Source of the DNA: Erysipelotrichaceae bacterium
GTDB taxonomy: Bacteria > Bacillota_I > Bacilli_A > Erysipelotrichales > Erysipelotrichaceae
Assembly: GCA_017561615.1 (NCBI GenBank)
Contig: JAFZBT010000042.1
Coordinates: 1 to 5,023 of the forward strand
Direction of reading: 5' to 3'
Length of the DNA stretch: 5,023 nucleotides
In this document: in pieces, positions 4,503-5,023 of the stretch
Numbering within the stretch: position 1 is the stretch's first letter
How the letters are laid out: each line of letters starts with the position of its first letter
Made by a program: the position numbers and the translations under genes
The notes under the pieces: generated by a model
Seen by the model: the letters and a program-made list of their open reading frames with translations, nothing else
Database searches by the model: none
What the model was told of the DNA's origin: nothing

Positions 4503-5023
4503 ATGGCGCCGAAATGGGACATCCTGCCGGTAAACGGCAGAAACTGCATCATCATCAGCCTGCTGGGTCACGGCAAGGGCGGCTACAGTTATCTTGCTGA
4601 ATGGGAAGGCCGGCGCGTCGTCCTCAAGCAGATCCACCATGAGCCCTGCGATTATTACCGCTTCGGCAACAAGATCCTCGCTGAGCGCCATGACTATCAG
4701 CGCCTGCTGGCTGCCGGCATCAGGATCCCCGAAATGCTGGACATCGATGAGGAAAATGAAAGGCTGATCAAGCAGTACATCGAAGGACCGACGGTCCTTC
4801 AACTGCTGAAAGAGGGAAAGAGCGTCGAGTCTTATCTGCCTCAGGTAAGGGAAATGGCTGAAAAGGCCAGGCAGGCCGGATTGAACATCGACTACTTCCC
4901 CTCCAACTTCGTCATCAGCGAAGGACTTCTGTGGTACGTTGACTATGAATGCAACGGATACATGGAGCAGTGGAATTTTGAAAACTGGGGCATCAGATAC
5001 TGGTCGCAGACTGAAGAACTGCG
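4503..5023 (+). CDS. Kinase-fold (aminoglycoside phosphotransferase/RIO-like) protein, 3' end missing
   Basis: This reading frame stays open for 173 codons to the right edge, so the gene is partial. ATG 4503 is the first start after an in-frame TGA at 4479-4481. It lies 4 bases after the methyltransferase stop with no clear SD, so translation is probably coupled. Kinase-fold landmarks appear in order: a Gly-rich loop LLGHGKGGYSY (20-30), VVLKQI with Lys42, Glu61 in a predicted alpha-C helix, a hinge around IKQYIEGPT (89-97), a catalytic loop NIDYFPSN with Asp130 and Asn135 at the canonical five-residue distance, and VDYE with Asp147 as metal ligand. The HRD-type histidine is replaced by Asn128, and the metal motif is DYE instead of DFG, as in APH/RIO/Bud32-type kinases. 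It probably transfers phosphate from ATP; whether to protein, lipid or a small molecule is unknown. Confidence 0.78.
   Translation, partial: MAPKWDILPVNGRNCIIISLLGHGKGGYSYLAEWEGRRVVLKQIHHEPCDYYRFGNKILAERHDYQRLLAAGIRIPEMLDIDEENERLIKQYIEGPTVLQLLKEGKSVESYLPQVREMAEKARQAGLNIDYFPSNFVISEGLLWYVDYECNGYMEQWNFENWGIRYWSQTEEL

Noticed and set aside
4500..4802. Minus-strand 100-codon frame opposite the kinase gene
   Set aside because: The plus strand here encodes ordered kinase landmarks in a frame open to the window edge, so the minus-strand frame is a shadow.

Overview
The window looks like a moderately GC-rich bacterial chromosome, most likely from a Bacillota (Firmicutes) lineage. The evidence is strong AAGGAGG-type ribosome binding sites, tightly packed co-directional genes and compact promoters and terminators. 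An Erysipelotrichales-like gut bacterium is a reasonable guess from the style of the proteins, but the window alone cannot prove it. The first ~220 bases are visibly more AT-rich than the rest and appear to be the end of an insertion element.

Layout. (1) Bases 1-159: the first nine codons of a minus-strand gene that runs off the left edge, with its ribosome binding site and an AT-rich, strongly inverted-repeat leader ending in AGAGCCC. I read this as the left end of an ISL3-like insertion sequence. (2) Bases 160-244: a pyrimidine-rich tract, then a good sigma-A promoter with an extended -10. (3) Bases 245-3689: a four-gene plus-strand operon. It holds two tandem alpha/beta-hydrolase esterases that overlap by one base, an ATP-grasp ligase, and a very acidic cysteine-containing protein I do not recognise. 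An intrinsic terminator (3704-3733) closes it. (4) Bases 3737-3820: a promoter and a leader with three copies of a 7-bp inverted motif. (5) Bases 3827-5023: a second operon with an isoprenylcysteine methyltransferase-like membrane protein followed, after 4 bp, by a small kinase-fold protein that runs off the right edge.

How the genes may work together. An ATP-grasp enzyme with the HxE...ExNxRPxGG metal-site pattern probably joins a carboxylate to an amine or similar nucleophile. Two serine hydrolases co-translated with it would be expected to hydrolyse or trim related ester, amide or thioester compounds. The operon therefore looks like a small-molecule (possibly peptide-like) make-and-cleave module. 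No substrate can be read from the sequence, and I know of no established pathway with this exact four-gene set. The second operon couples a membrane methyltransferase-like protein with a kinase-like protein, also of unknown substrate. No tRNA, rRNA, CRISPR array or replication origin was seen.
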